A stretch of 64,000 nt of DNA from Stutzerimonas stutzeri (GTDB taxonomy: Bacteria; Pseudomonadota; Gammaproteobacteria; Pseudomonadales; Pseudomonadaceae). The position numbers and the translations under genes were made by a program. Every line of letters begins with the position of its first letter. Within the stretch, counting starts at the first letter, position 1. Location: the NCBI RefSeq assembly GCF_002909485.1, contig NZ_PPXG01000004.1, forward strand, positions 124,001 to 188,000, read 5' to 3'. Below, one piece after another: positions 47,128-55,750 of this stretch. Below the pieces are notes generated by a model. It was not told the origin of the DNA and made no database searches. It saw nothing but the letters and a program-made list of their open reading frames with translations.

Positions 47128-48969
47128 ATGCAACGTAAAACCTCTAGGCGAACCTTTGTTAAAGGCTTGACTGCCGCAGGCATCCTTGGCGGTCTTGGCT
47201 TGTGGCGAGCTCCGGTCTGGGCAGTGACTAGCCCAGGCCAGCCCAGCGTACTAAGTGGCACGGAGTTCGATCTGCTGATTGGGGAGACGCCGGTCAATAT
47301 CACCGGCGCGGCCCGGACAGCGATGACTATCAATGGGAGCATCCCAGGGCCGCTTCTACGTTGGCGTGAAGGGGATACCGTCACGCTGCGAGTCAGAAAT
47401 AAGTTGAGCGAAGATACATCGATTCACTGGCACGGCATGATCCTGCCGGCCAACATGGATGGCGTGCCTGGATTGAGCTTCCACGGCATCGCTCCCGATG
47501 GCATGTATGTCTACAAGTTTCAGGTTAAACAGAACGGTACCTATTGGTACCACAGTCATTCAGGCCTACAAGAGCAGCTTGGTGTCTATGGTCCCTTGGT
47601 CATCGATGCGAAGGATCCCGAACCGTTCAGCTATGACCGCGACTATGTGGTGATGTTGACTGATTGGTCCGATGAGGATCCCGCTCGAATCCTTTCTAAG
47701 CTCAAGAAGCAGTCCGATTATTACAACTTCCACAAGCGCACTGTCGGAGACTTCATTAACGATGTGAGCGAAGACGGCTGGGCCGCTACGATTGCGAATC
47801 GGAAAATGTGGGCTCAGATGAAAATGAGTCCCACCGACCTCGCCGACGTAAGCGGCTACACCTATACCTATCTAATGAACGGCCAAGCACCCGACGGGAA
47901 CTGGACCGGCATCTTTAAGCCCGGCGAGAAGCTTCGTCTGCGGTTCATCAACGGCTCGGCCATGAGCTATTTCGATGTCCGCATTCCAGGGCTGAAGATG
48001 ACTGTAGTCGCAGCCGATGGCCAATACGTCAACCCAGTTAGCGTCGACGAATTCCGCATTGCCGTGGCAGAAACCTACGATGTGATTGTCGAGCCTGCGA
48101 CCGAGGAGGCTTACACGATCTTCGCCCAATCGATGGATCGCACAGGATACGCCCGTGGCACGCTAGCGGTTGCCGAAGGGCTGAGCGCTCCTGTTCCAGA
48201 AACCGATCCTCGACCACTAATCACCATGGACGACATGGGGATGGATCACGGCAGCATGGGCGGTATGGCGGGCATGGACCATGGCGGCGACATGGGCGCG
48301 ATGGACCATAGCAACATGTCCGGCATGAACCACGGTGACATGCAAGGGATGGGCGACATGGGCGCAATGGCCGGCATGGATCACAGCAAAATGGGTGGGA
48401 TGTCCGGGATGGACCACTCTGGAATGGCTGGGATGAGCGCAGGTATGCAATCGCACCCGCCCTCAGAGTCCAATAACCCACTGGTGGACATGCAGACCAT
48501 GAGCCCAACTCATAGGCTGAACGATCCCGGTATTGGCTTACGAGACAACGGCCGCCGAGTCCTGACCTATAGCGACTTGAGAAGCACTTTCCCCGATCCG
48601 GACGGCCGTGAGCCCAGTCGGACGATCGAACTCCATCTCACCGGCCACATGGAGAAGTTCTCCTGGTCATTTGACGGTATAGAGTTCTCTGATTCGGAGC
48701 CCCTGCGGCTCAAATATGGCGAGCGGGTACGCATCACTTTGGTCAACGACACCATGATGACCCATCCGATTCATCTGCATGGTATGTGGAGCGATCTTGA
48801 AGATGAGAATGGAAAGTTCATGGTTCGCAAGCACACGATCGACATGCCTCCAGGTTCGAAGCGCAGCTACCGCGTGACAGCCGATGCGCTCGGGCGTTGG
48901 GCTTATCACTGTCACCTACTGCTTCACATGGAAATGGGCATGTTTCGTGAAGTCCGAGTGGACGAGTAA
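47128..48969 (+). CDS. copA: Periplasmic multicopper oxidase CopA (PcoA family)
   Basis: 613 residues with a twin-arginine signal (R-R-T-F-V-K-G at 7-13). Three cupredoxin domains; copper ligands visible as H-W-H-G (about 100-103), W-Y-H-S-H-S-G (near 141), H-P-I-H-L-H-G (near 550) and the C-terminal H-C-H-L-L-L-H-M-E-M-G-M. Between domains 2 and 3 lies a Met/His-rich insert (about 370-440) of M-D-H-x-x-M and G-M-x-G-M units that binds extra copper. It oxidises Cu(I) to Cu(II) in the periplasm. First gene of a copA-peptide-copB-cytochrome operon behind CopR box 3. Confidence 0.96.
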   Translation: MQRKTSRRTFVKGLTAAGILGGLGLWRAPVWAVTSPGQPSVLSGTEFDLLIGETPVNITGAARTAMTINGSIPGPLLRWREGDTVTLRVRNKLSEDTSIHWHGMILPANMDGVPGLSFHGIAPDGMYVYKFQVKQNGTYWYHSHSGLQEQLGVYGPLVIDAKDPEPFSYDRDYVVMLTDWSDEDPARILSKLKKQSDYYNFHKRTVGDFINDVSEDGWAATIANRKMWAQMKMSPTDLADVSGYTYTYLMNGQAPDGNWTGIFKPGEKLRLRFINGSAMSYFDVRIPGLKMTVVAADGQYVNPVSVDEFRIAVAETYDVIVEPATEEAYTIFAQSMDRTGYARGTLAVAEGLSAPVPETDPRPLITMDDMGMDHGSMGGMAGMDHGGDMGAMDHSNMSGMNHGDMQGMGDMGAMAGMDHSKMGGMSGMDHSGMAGMSAGMQSHPPSESNNPLVDMQTMSPTHRLNDPGIGLRDNGRRVLTYSDLRSTFPDPDGREPSRTIELHLTGHMEKFSWSFDGIEFSDSEPLRLKYGERVRITLVNDTMMTHPIHLHGMWSDLEDENGKFMVRKHTIDMPPGSKRSYRVTADALGRWAYHCHLLLHMEMGMFREVRVDE

Positions 48970-48981
48970 GAGGAACTTTAT

Positions 48982-49284
48982 ATGGGAAATTTTACGAAGC
49001 GTAAAACTCTTATCGGCAGCGCGTTAATGTTCAGTCTGCTGGGCGTAATGAATATGTCAGCTGCGTTTGCAGAGCAAAAGCATGATCAGCACAAGCAATC
49101 ATCGGCTTCATCGCAGAATCCAGGCAACAAGCCGGCATCTCAGACACAAGGCACCTCTAACTCAAAAATGAACCACGACGACATGGATCATGGCTCGATG
49201 GACCATGGAGAAATGGAGCACGGCAAGATGGATCATGACCCCAAGGCCACTGATACTGAGGTGGATTCGCACCATGACCACTAG
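48982..49284 (+). CDS. Small Met/His-rich periplasmic peptide between copA and copB
   Basis: 100 residues. Signal peptide about 1-30 (ends A-A-F-A), then a Gln/Ser-rich linker and a copper-binding-type tail with [17 protein letters not shown] and S-H-H-D-H at the end. The tail resembles the Met/His repeats of CopA and of the CopB N-terminus. It could be a free copper-binding peptide or one that arose by duplication of the copB 5' end. It overlaps the copB start by 11 bases, so translation is coupled. Confidence 0.7.
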   Translation: MGNFTKRKTLIGSALMFSLLGVMNMSAAFAEQKHDQHKQSSASSQNPGNKPASQTQGTSNSKMNHDDMDHGSMDHGEMEHGKMDHDPKATDTEVDSHHDH

Positions 49285-50272
49285 ACCTTCTCGCTTTGCT
49301 CTGATTGCGCTCGGAGTTTCGTTGAGCGCAGCGGCTGGAGGGACAGCCAACGCTGCCGAGATGATGGATCATTCGATGCATCAAACCCCTCCTGCTGAGG
49401 CAGCTCAAGCCCCTGCATCTTCAGCGAAGCCCGCAGCTAAGAATCATGGCTCCGGTGGGCAAACGGACCATTCTGCGATGGGTCATGGTGCGATGGACCA
49501 TAGCACGATGAACCATGGCCAAATGAAGCATGACGATACGCTCGAAATGCCCGGCATGGTTCATCCCTCGTTCATTCCAGTATTGACCGATGCGGATAGA
49601 GAAGCGGCTTTCCCTGGTCTTCAAGGTCATACAGTCCATGACAAGTATCTGGCCTGGTTCCTTCTGCTAGATCAACTTGAGTACCAGAACGCAAATGAAG
49701 GTAGCACCCTCAGTTGGGAAGCTACTGCCTGGGTTGGTGGCGATATCAATCGGTTCTGGTTTCGCTCGGAAGGTGAGCGAACGAATGGCGTTACTGAAGA
49801 TGCGGAAATTCAGGCGCTCTACGGGCGTGCCATCAGCCCCTGGTGGGATGTGGTAGCAGGTGTTCGCCAGGACTTTAAGCCCGAGTCGCCGCAGACGTGG
49901 GCGGCTTTAGGCGTCCAGGGGATGGCTCTGTATAACTTTGAGGCGGAAGCCACCGCCTTCGTCGGTGAAGGTGGGCAGACAGCAGCACGTTTTGAAGGCG
50001 AGTACGACATTCTCCTCACTAACCGGCTGATCCTCCAACCGACTGCCGAGCTCAATTTCTATGGCAAGGACGATCCTGCGCGCGGAGTAGGCGCTGGTCT
50101 CGCAAACACAGAGGTGGGGCTCCGCCTCCGATACGAAATCGTTCGTGAGTTCGCACCGTACATCGGCGTCACGTGGAGCCGGGCATACGGTAATACCGCC
50201 GATATGGCGAGAGATGAAGGCGAAGACGTAGATGAGGCGCGGTTCGTTGCTGGCATCAGGCTTTGGTTTTAA
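49274..50272 (+). CDS. copB: Outer-membrane copper resistance protein CopB (PcoB family)
   Basis: 332 residues from the ATG at 49274 (the frame opens upstream within the previous gene). Signal peptide about 1-28, a Met/His-rich segment (M-M-D-H-S-M-H, then [14 protein letters not shown]), and a C-terminal beta-barrel domain (about 110-332) with [13 protein letters not shown] and ending [10 protein letters not shown], an outer-membrane terminal Phe. Works with CopA in periplasmic copper sequestration. Confidence 0.94.
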   Translation: MTTRPSRFALIALGVSLSAAAGGTANAAEMMDHSMHQTPPAEAAQAPASSAKPAAKNHGSGGQTDHSAMGHGAMDHSTMNHGQMKHDDTLEMPGMVHPSFIPVLTDADREAAFPGLQGHTVHDKYLAWFLLLDQLEYQNANEGSTLSWEATAWVGGDINRFWFRSEGERTNGVTEDAEIQALYGRAISPWWDVVAGVRQDFKPESPQTWAALGVQGMALYNFEAEATAFVGEGGQTAARFEGEYDILLTNRLILQPTAELNFYGKDDPARGVGAGLANTEVGLRLRYEIVREFAPYIGVTWSRAYGNTADMARDEGEDVDEARFVAGIRLWF

Positions 50273-50281
50273 GGACCCTAG

Positions 50282-51091
50282 ATGAAAAGAATAATTATTA
50301 GCTTCGCTGCCTTCTGCGCACTAGGCCTGTTGGTGGTGGCCGGTGTTGTTTTCTCGGGACTAATAAACGTTGCCGCGGATGATCCTCATACGGGAGTCGT
50401 GCACGCATTCCTGGAAACTGCTCGCAATCGCTCGATTGAGGTTCGCTCCGAAGACATAGTCGTGCCATCTCTCGACGATGAAGACCAAATCCGCGCCGGG
50501 GCGGGGAACTACGACTCGATGTGTGTGGGTTGTCATTTGGCGCCAGGCATGGCTGAGACCGAGCTAAGCAATGGCCTTTATCCCGCTCCACCCAGCCTGG
50601 CTGAAGCGGGGCCATACGATGACCCAGCAAAAACATTTTGGGTCATCAAGCATGGCATTAAGGCCACTGGGATGCCCGCGTGGGGTAAAAGCATGGCTGA
50701 CCCGTACATCTGGGGAATGGTGGCTTTTCTGCAGAAGCTTCCTGAGTTAGATGAAGGAGCGTATCGAGCACTCGTTGCGTCTAGCGGTGGTCACCAGCAT
50801 GGTGGTGGGGAGACCCCAGCTGGGCATAGTGAGCAACACGGCGAGATGGCCTCGGGCGACCACCATCAGGGCGACAGTGGCGGCTCGGATCACCATGGCT
50901 CCAGCAGCACAGGTGGAGCATCCGGCCAATCAGGCTCCGGTCATCATGGTAATAACGAAAGCGATGACCATCATGCGTCCGAGGAGCCCCAGGCGGTTGA
51001 GCACAGCAATGGCAGTGACAGTGCCGATGCGGAAGGCAAATCCCCTTCAAAAAACCATGTGCACGCAGACGGGAAGCAACACGAGCACTAA
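50282..51091 (+). CDS. c-type cytochrome with His-rich tail in the cop operon
   Basis: 269 residues. Signal anchor 5-28, then a cytochrome c domain with haem motif C-V-G-C-H (81-85) and a probable Met axial ligand in T-G-M-P-A-W-G (about 124-130). After residue 168 comes a His/Gly/Ser-rich low-complexity tail (many H-H and H-G, ending H-V-H-A-D-G-K-Q-H-E-H), a likely metal buffer. The gene follows copB by nine bases. A cytochrome at this position could accept electrons from Cu(I) oxidation; this is inference. Confidence 0.85.
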   Translation: MKRIIISFAAFCALGLLVVAGVVFSGLINVAADDPHTGVVHAFLETARNRSIEVRSEDIVVPSLDDEDQIRAGAGNYDSMCVGCHLAPGMAETELSNGLYPAPPSLAEAGPYDDPAKTFWVIKHGIKATGMPAWGKSMADPYIWGMVAFLQKLPELDEGAYRALVASSGGHQHGGGETPAGHSEQHGEMASGDHHQGDSGGSDHHGSSSTGGASGQSGSGHHGNNESDDHHASEEPQAVEHSNGSDSADAEGKSPSKNHVHADGKQHEH

Positions 51092-51430
51092 CATCCGGTA
51101 TATGTGTGCCTATGCGGTTCTGATCGAGGCTCTAAGAAAGGCGGTTCAGCAAGCAGAGGATCGGCCCTAGGCCATCCTAGTCGACGCAACGGTACCGGAG
51201 GGCTTTGCAATTGCTTCCTTCCTAAAAGTTAGGCCGCAAGGCCAGTAACTTACCTAGTTAAGCGGCTTGCGCTCCGGCCGTTCCCCAACGAATGCTCCCA
51301 GTCGTGGCGACAGGGAGCTCCCTCATTTTCAACTCAATCATCTCGAACAGACTAGCGAAGCCGTACAGGCAATCTGACGGCCACATCGCCACCAACTGCG
51401 CCCGCAGATCCCCGGTGCGGTTGGACTTAC

Positions 51431-51446
51431 CTTACAACATTGTAAT
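51431..51446. promoter_or_regulatory. CopR-type box 4, upstream of the Cys-rich protein
   Basis: CTTAC-AACATT-GTAAT, 123 bases before the next ATG. The 51092-51569 gap contains no convincing gene apart from this promoter region. Confidence 0.7.
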
Positions 51447-51569
51447 GAGGTTTTTCGAAACGGGCTCGGTAGGAGCGTGTCGTAATTCAGTGTCTGCTAA
51501 CAGGCTGATGAGCCATATCGGCCAGTAACCAAACGACGAAATACAACTATCGAACCCTGGAGAACGTAA

Positions 51570-51899
51570 ATGACAAACTCAATGTTCGCATCCTGTATCC
51601 AAGCTTGTTCGAACTGTGCCCTAGTGTGCGAAATGTGCGCCTCTGCTTGCCTACGCGAGGATGATGTAAAAATGATGGCTCGCTGCATCGAGCTTGACCG
51701 CGACTGCGCGGACATTTGCAGGTTGGCTGCCACACTGATGAGCCGCGAAAGTGAATATGCTAAGAAGTTCTGCGCCCTTTGCGCCAAGATCTGCCGTGCA
51801 TGCGGAGAGGAATGCGCGAAGCATGAAATGGATCATTGCCAAGAGTGTGCGAAGGCGTGCATGAACTGCGCTGAGGAATGTGAGCGTATGGCAGGATAA
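51570..51899 (+). CDS. Four-helix-bundle Cys-rich copper storage protein (Csp3-like)
   Basis: 109 residues with 19 cysteines, mostly in C-x-x-C and C-x-x-x-C spacings along predicted helices (for example C-x-x-x-C-x-x-C-x-x-x-C at the N-terminus). This is the DUF326/Csp pattern, where cysteines line the inside of a four-helix bundle and hold many Cu(I) ions. There is no signal peptide, so it is a cytosolic Csp3-type protein. CopR box 4 upstream fits copper induction. It is monocistronic. Confidence 0.92.
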   Translation: MTNSMFASCIQACSNCALVCEMCASACLREDDVKMMARCIELDRDCADICRLAATLMSRESEYAKKFCALCAKICRACGEECAKHEMDHCQECAKACMNCAEECERMAG

Positions 51900-52277
51900 C
51901 ATCCGTAACTCACTGCTCTGGCACTACTAAATTGGGAGTGTCAGAGCCCCTCGAAGAATAAGAAAAGCCATGGTGCGCTTAATGTTCGCGCCTCCATGAC
52001 ATATCGAAAAAGTGCGTACGATACCCGCAACTGCCAAGAGCGAATCAATCCCTGTCCAGCAGCATTTCATTCCAAAGCGAAATACGATAGTTACGCGCTA
52101 GCAACTCTTACTTAGCCACCGATGATCGCCACCGTAACGGTCTATTCTCTTGCCACTGTCTCCCGATTGAGCGCTGAAAACTAATTGAGTGAATTAGCAT
52201 GAAAGCTCCTGGCAAAAAGGCGGTCCAACAACAACCAAGCGGGCCATGCGACCTTATTTTGCTGGGAGAAAACGAAA
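51900..52277. other. Non-coding gap before the SDR remnant
   Basis: 378 bases with no recognised gene, box or terminator. A GGGAG ribosome site for the SDR gene lies at its right end. Confidence 0.5.
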
Positions 52278-53003
52278 ATGGTTTTGCGAATATTCCCATC
52301 GCAGCGATTGGCTTTGCTGCTAGTACTGCTCGCCGTTCTGCAACTCAGTGGCTGCGCCGTTTCCCCGCGCCTGAAACCAAGCGACCAGCCAAGCGTTGCT
52401 CGCAAAACCTTTGTCATCACTGGTGCCTCCAGTGGCTTCGGCCGCGGCGTGGCGCTCAAGCTTGCCGCTCTGCAAGGCGACGTGGTGCTAGCGGCCCGCC
52501 GGACCGACGTGCTCGAAGAACTGGCCGCGCAGATACGCATGGCTGGAGGATCGGCACTGGTGGTGACCACCGACGTGAGCAACCCGAACGAGATGCAGGA
52601 CTTGGCACGAGCCGCCATCGAGCGTTTCGGCAGGATCGACGTTTGGATTAACAACGCTGCGGTCGGAGCGCTGGGTCGTTTCGAGGACGTTCCCGTCGAG
52701 GACCATGCGCGGATCGTGGATGTCAATCTTAAGGGCATGATCTATGGCAGCCACGCAGCCATGCGCCAGTTCAGAGCTCAAGGCTTCGGCACGCTTGTCA
52801 ACGTGGGCTCAGTCGAGAGCGAGATACCGCTGGCTTATCATGCCTCCTCCGCAGCGACCAAAGGTGGCGTCATAAATCTCGGCGCGGCAATCGCTGAGGA
52901 GATTCGCCTGAGCGGTAGCGAGACCATCAATGTCGCCACCGTCATGCCCTGGGCTGTGGACACACCGTTTCTGGGAATCAATTTGCCCTTTCTAGTTCAT
53001 TGA
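52278..53003 (+). pseudogene. Short-chain dehydrogenase, C-terminally truncated and missing the catalytic Tyr
   Basis: 242 codons; chromosomal relatives I recall are over 300. N-terminal lipobox-like L-S-G-C-A, Rossmann motif T-G-A-S-S-G-F-G-R-G (near 49) and N-N-A-A-V-G-A are normal. The active-site segment reads H-A-S-S-A-A-T-K, where Ser stands at the position of the catalytic Tyr. The reading frame ends 26 bases into the 3' end of the convergent DUF305 gene, after D-T-P-F-L-G. Its base composition is noticeably more GC-rich than its neighbours. Probably a chromosomal fragment captured by the island. Confidence 0.7.
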
Positions 53004-53433
53004 TCAGGGACTTCATTTCTGCGATTTCTCGGCGCTGAGCGTCGATGATTTCGTCAGCTAACTTGCGGACGCGAGGATCTGAAATCTGAGCTCGTTCACT
53101 TGTTAGGATTGCTATGGAATGGTGGGGGATCATGGCCTTCATGTAGTCCGTGTCGTCTACCGTCGCTTGCCCACGTACAAGCCATAGTGCAATGGTAAAA
53201 GCTACTGCACTTCCTGCCAATATCGCTAGGTTTACTGACTTACGCTTATACATGTTGAGCATGAATGCGAGCATGACTACTGCCATTACCGCGCCCATCA
53301 CTAATGCCATCCAAGCGCGAGTCTCGCTCCAAAAAACATGCTCGAACGAGTAAGTATTTAAGTACATCACGCCATACATAATGATCGTAGACGTGGCTAC
53401 CATCGCTGCAAAGCGCCAGTAAGACATTTGCAT
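52978..53433 (-). CDS. DUF305-family membrane protein
   Basis: 151 residues: three membrane helices (about 8-27, 38-60 and 68-86), then a DUF305-type domain with M-I-P-H-H-S-I-A-I-L-T-S and L-A-D-E-I-I-D-A-Q-R-R-E-I-A-E-M. The H-H-x-x-A/M pattern is typical of DUF305, a ferritin-like four-helix family often found with copper or metal resistance genes and suspected to bind metal. CopR box 5 lies 135 bases upstream. It overlaps the truncated SDR tail to tail. Confidence 0.85.
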   Translation of the reverse strand: MQMSYWRFAAMVATSTIIMYGVMYLNTYSFEHVFWSETRAWMALVMGAVMAVVMLAFMLNMYKRKSVNLAILAGSAVAFTIALWLVRGQATVDDTDYMKAMIPHHSIAILTSERAQISDPRVRKLADEIIDAQRREIAEMKSLINELERAN

Positions 53434-53567
53434 AGTTAGACCTCTTTAATGATTGCTGCTGGATCGGCGACTCAACGTGTTCGCGCAGCCCTGCTTAGAA
53501 GTGGCTTTCGAATGCTCTCCTAAAAACGGACAAGCCGAAGATGATGAGGTTTCGATTTTTTGAGAAG

Positions 53568-53583
53568 CTTACAAAAATGTAAT
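53568..53583. promoter_or_regulatory. CopR-type box 5
   Basis: CTTAC-AAAAAT-GTAAT, identical to box 3 over 16 bases; also preceded by the same AAG. It is 135 bases upstream of the DUF305 start. The 53434-53977 gap shows no gene; an open frame at 53788-54150 runs antisense into the ATP-grasp gene and is rejected. Confidence 0.7.
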
Positions 53584-53977
53584 CATCGACCGCTTTAAGA
53601 CCGGCTTAAAGCGCTGCCAGCGCTGTACTACGCGTAATGTTCCCCTGAACTAATCAATCGCTAATAGCTTATAAGCAGACAATACCAACGTCGCGCTATG
53701 GACCACTGCGCGAAAGAGCGGGCCCACTAAGATGGCCTTCAAGCCTTGAGACCCGACTACTCGGCTTAGCAAGCCCAAAGAGTTATCGTGAGCAATAGAA
53801 CACTCGGAGAGAACAATTCAGCACCCAGCATATGCCACGTTCTTGTCGAGTGTGACCGCAGGGTTAGTATTCGCACATTAGATGTGTGGCGGCTAAGACG
53901 GCTGGGTGTAGCTGGCTCCAAAACTGAGCGGCGAGGTTATTCTGTCCCAAGCCGCGCCTTTCGTGGCGCGCGGGACC

Positions 53978-55663
53978 TCACTCACTTTGAAACAACAGAC
54001 CTTCGATTCGATCATGTTCTTCCGGTGTTGGCAGGGCAGATGAGTCAACATTGCCAATACTATTTGGCTGACCATTTTCTGGTGGGCCAACTTCAGGGTG
54101 GTAGGCGCCATCTGCGTCGAAAGCAACCCAGCCGTACAATTCTCGGATGACTTCGGAAGGATGGCCATCTTCCATTGCCACATACCAGTCCGCCAATCGG
54201 AAACGCTTACCGGCAAGCTTAGAAGTAGCCATTTCGGCTCGAACCAGCGCCAGATATAGCGGGTGCGGCAGTTCCTCTACGGCGCCGGTTTCGTCGAGCA
54301 AGAACATGAACGAGGCGTGCGACCGTTGCTCTGTAGAACCGGCTCGCTCCTCTTCCTCGCCTAAGGTAAAAACGGGAGCAAAACCGCCCCCCTCTGTTCT
54401 GAAGTTGGTCGTCTGGCCTTGGTAGACCCTGGCAGCGTTCCACTGCACCTCGCCAGCATAAGCGTAAGCGCGCAGATCAAACTTCATCGATCGTACCTGA
54501 GGGTCGGCGACGATTCTACGCTCGCCAGGAGCTACAAGGGACTGGGCCACGTAGTTTCCGCCAACGATTTCTTCCCAAACGCGCTTGGTGAGCTTGTCTC
54601 CTCGGTATGCACCGCGACTACCATACCCGCTGACAGGCTTGAAAAAGAGGCTACGGCGGTTTTGCCACAGGTGCTCTGCATTACCATGCCCGACAGGAAC
54701 GGTAAGCGGGACGTATTGGGCCAATACGGTTCGGATTTGCTGATCAACGCCAATCTCTTCCAAAAAACGTGCGTTGGTTAGGTCAACCAACCTGCGTTTG
54801 TCGGCGTAAAGGGCATAGGCCTGAGGGTGTGGCGTTACCGTCACGACATCAGCCAAATAAGCGCTGCGCAGCGCGCTGCAATTGTCGCCTTCCAGATAGA
54901 AATCGGTGAGTCGGTTGTAGACGAGATCCACAGGCTTTCCGTCGACCAAGAGGGACTCGTTGTGAAAGGCCAGATCGGCTGGGTCTGCGATTAGGCAGTC
55001 GATTCCTGCTGACTCGAATAACCGCTGAAAAAGAAGGAACTCCGGATACAGGTATTGGGCTTGTGGGCTTTCATCCAAGATCACCACGCGCGTGAGCGGA
55101 CGTGGCTCGCCGCTCGTAGACCATTCCTGGGCGAACATATCCAGAATCGAACGCTCGAAGCCGCCGGGTCCTTCCTGACCTGGCGAAAGCCCGACTACGC
55201 CGCTGCAACAACTACGCTGCGCGCGGGCGAGCAATACGTTTAGCATCGCTCCGCCCGCATTTGTGTTTATTTCGATGAGCCCAAGCTTGTCATCATCCAG
55301 ATGGAAGTCGTAGCCAAAGAAGACGCCGCGCGCGCCCCGAGGATCGTGTCGGGCAATAGGAGGTGCAGAATCCAGAGCATGCTCACGCCAACCGGGCGAG
55401 CTCACGGTCTGCTCGATGGCCTGAATAACCTCATTAACCTGGCGCAGCCGCAAGGATGAAACAAAGACCGGTCGTGCTGCAAACACATGAGGGCAACGTG
55501 ACTTCAATAGCTCCGACAGCTCTGAATTCCCAAGCTGTTCGGTCAATGAGTTTACGAGCGCAGCTTGATCTAGGCTTACGCAGAAGCACGCTTCGTTGAG
55601 CGCTGCGGCTGTCGTACCGCATTTTCTCGATGAGGACGCTTGCACGGGAACCTCCAGAACCAA
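53978..55663 (-). CDS. Circularly permuted ATP-grasp enzyme of unknown substrate
   Basis: 561 residues, soluble, no signal peptide. An N-terminal segment carries I-E-I-N-T-N-A-G-G (130-138), the metal-binding type motif that normally ends an ATP-grasp fold. Later come D-G-K-P-V-D-L-V-Y-N-R (241-251), F-F-K-P-V-S-G-Y-G-S-R-G (340-351, ATP lysine and glycine loop), Y-V-A-Q-S-L, K-F-D-L-R-A-Y (394-400) and N-F-R-T-E-G-G-G (420-427). This order resembles circularly permuted ATP-grasp proteins, ligases that form amide or peptide bonds. N-terminal cysteines (C15, C26, C28, C57) are notable. It lies between copS and the DUF305 gene. The substrate is unknown; a copper-binding peptide or thiol is a guess. 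Confidence 0.75.
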   Translation of the reverse strand: MVLEVPVQASSSRKCGTTAAALNEACFCVSLDQAALVNSLTEQLGNSELSELLKSRCPHVFAARPVFVSSLRLRQVNEVIQAIEQTVSSPGWREHALDSAPPIARHDPRGARGVFFGYDFHLDDDKLGLIEINTNAGGAMLNVLLARAQRSCCSGVVGLSPGQEGPGGFERSILDMFAQEWSTSGEPRPLTRVVILDESPQAQYLYPEFLLFQRLFESAGIDCLIADPADLAFHNESLLVDGKPVDLVYNRLTDFYLEGDNCSALRSAYLADVVTVTPHPQAYALYADKRRLVDLTNARFLEEIGVDQQIRTVLAQYVPLTVPVGHGNAEHLWQNRRSLFFKPVSGYGSRGAYRGDKLTKRVWEEIVGGNYVAQSLVAPGERRIVADPQVRSMKFDLRAYAYAGEVQWNAARVYQGQTTNFRTEGGGFAPVFTLGEEEERAGSTEQRSHASFMFLLDETGAVEELPHPLYLALVRAEMATSKLAGKRFRLADWYVAMEDGHPSEVIRELYGWVAFDADGAYHPEVGPPENGQPNSIGNVDSSALPTPEEHDRIEGLLFQSE

Positions 55664-55750
55664 ACATACAGCTTCGAAAGTCTCGGCCTCTTTCGGTTCA
55701 GCCTGGCGTTTCTATGAGCGTAGGTCAGGGTCGTTGCTGGCACTCTGCCA

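Noticed and set aside
53788..54150. 120-codon plus-strand frame before and into the ATP-grasp gene
   Set aside because: Half of it is antisense to the enzyme and there is no ribosome site.
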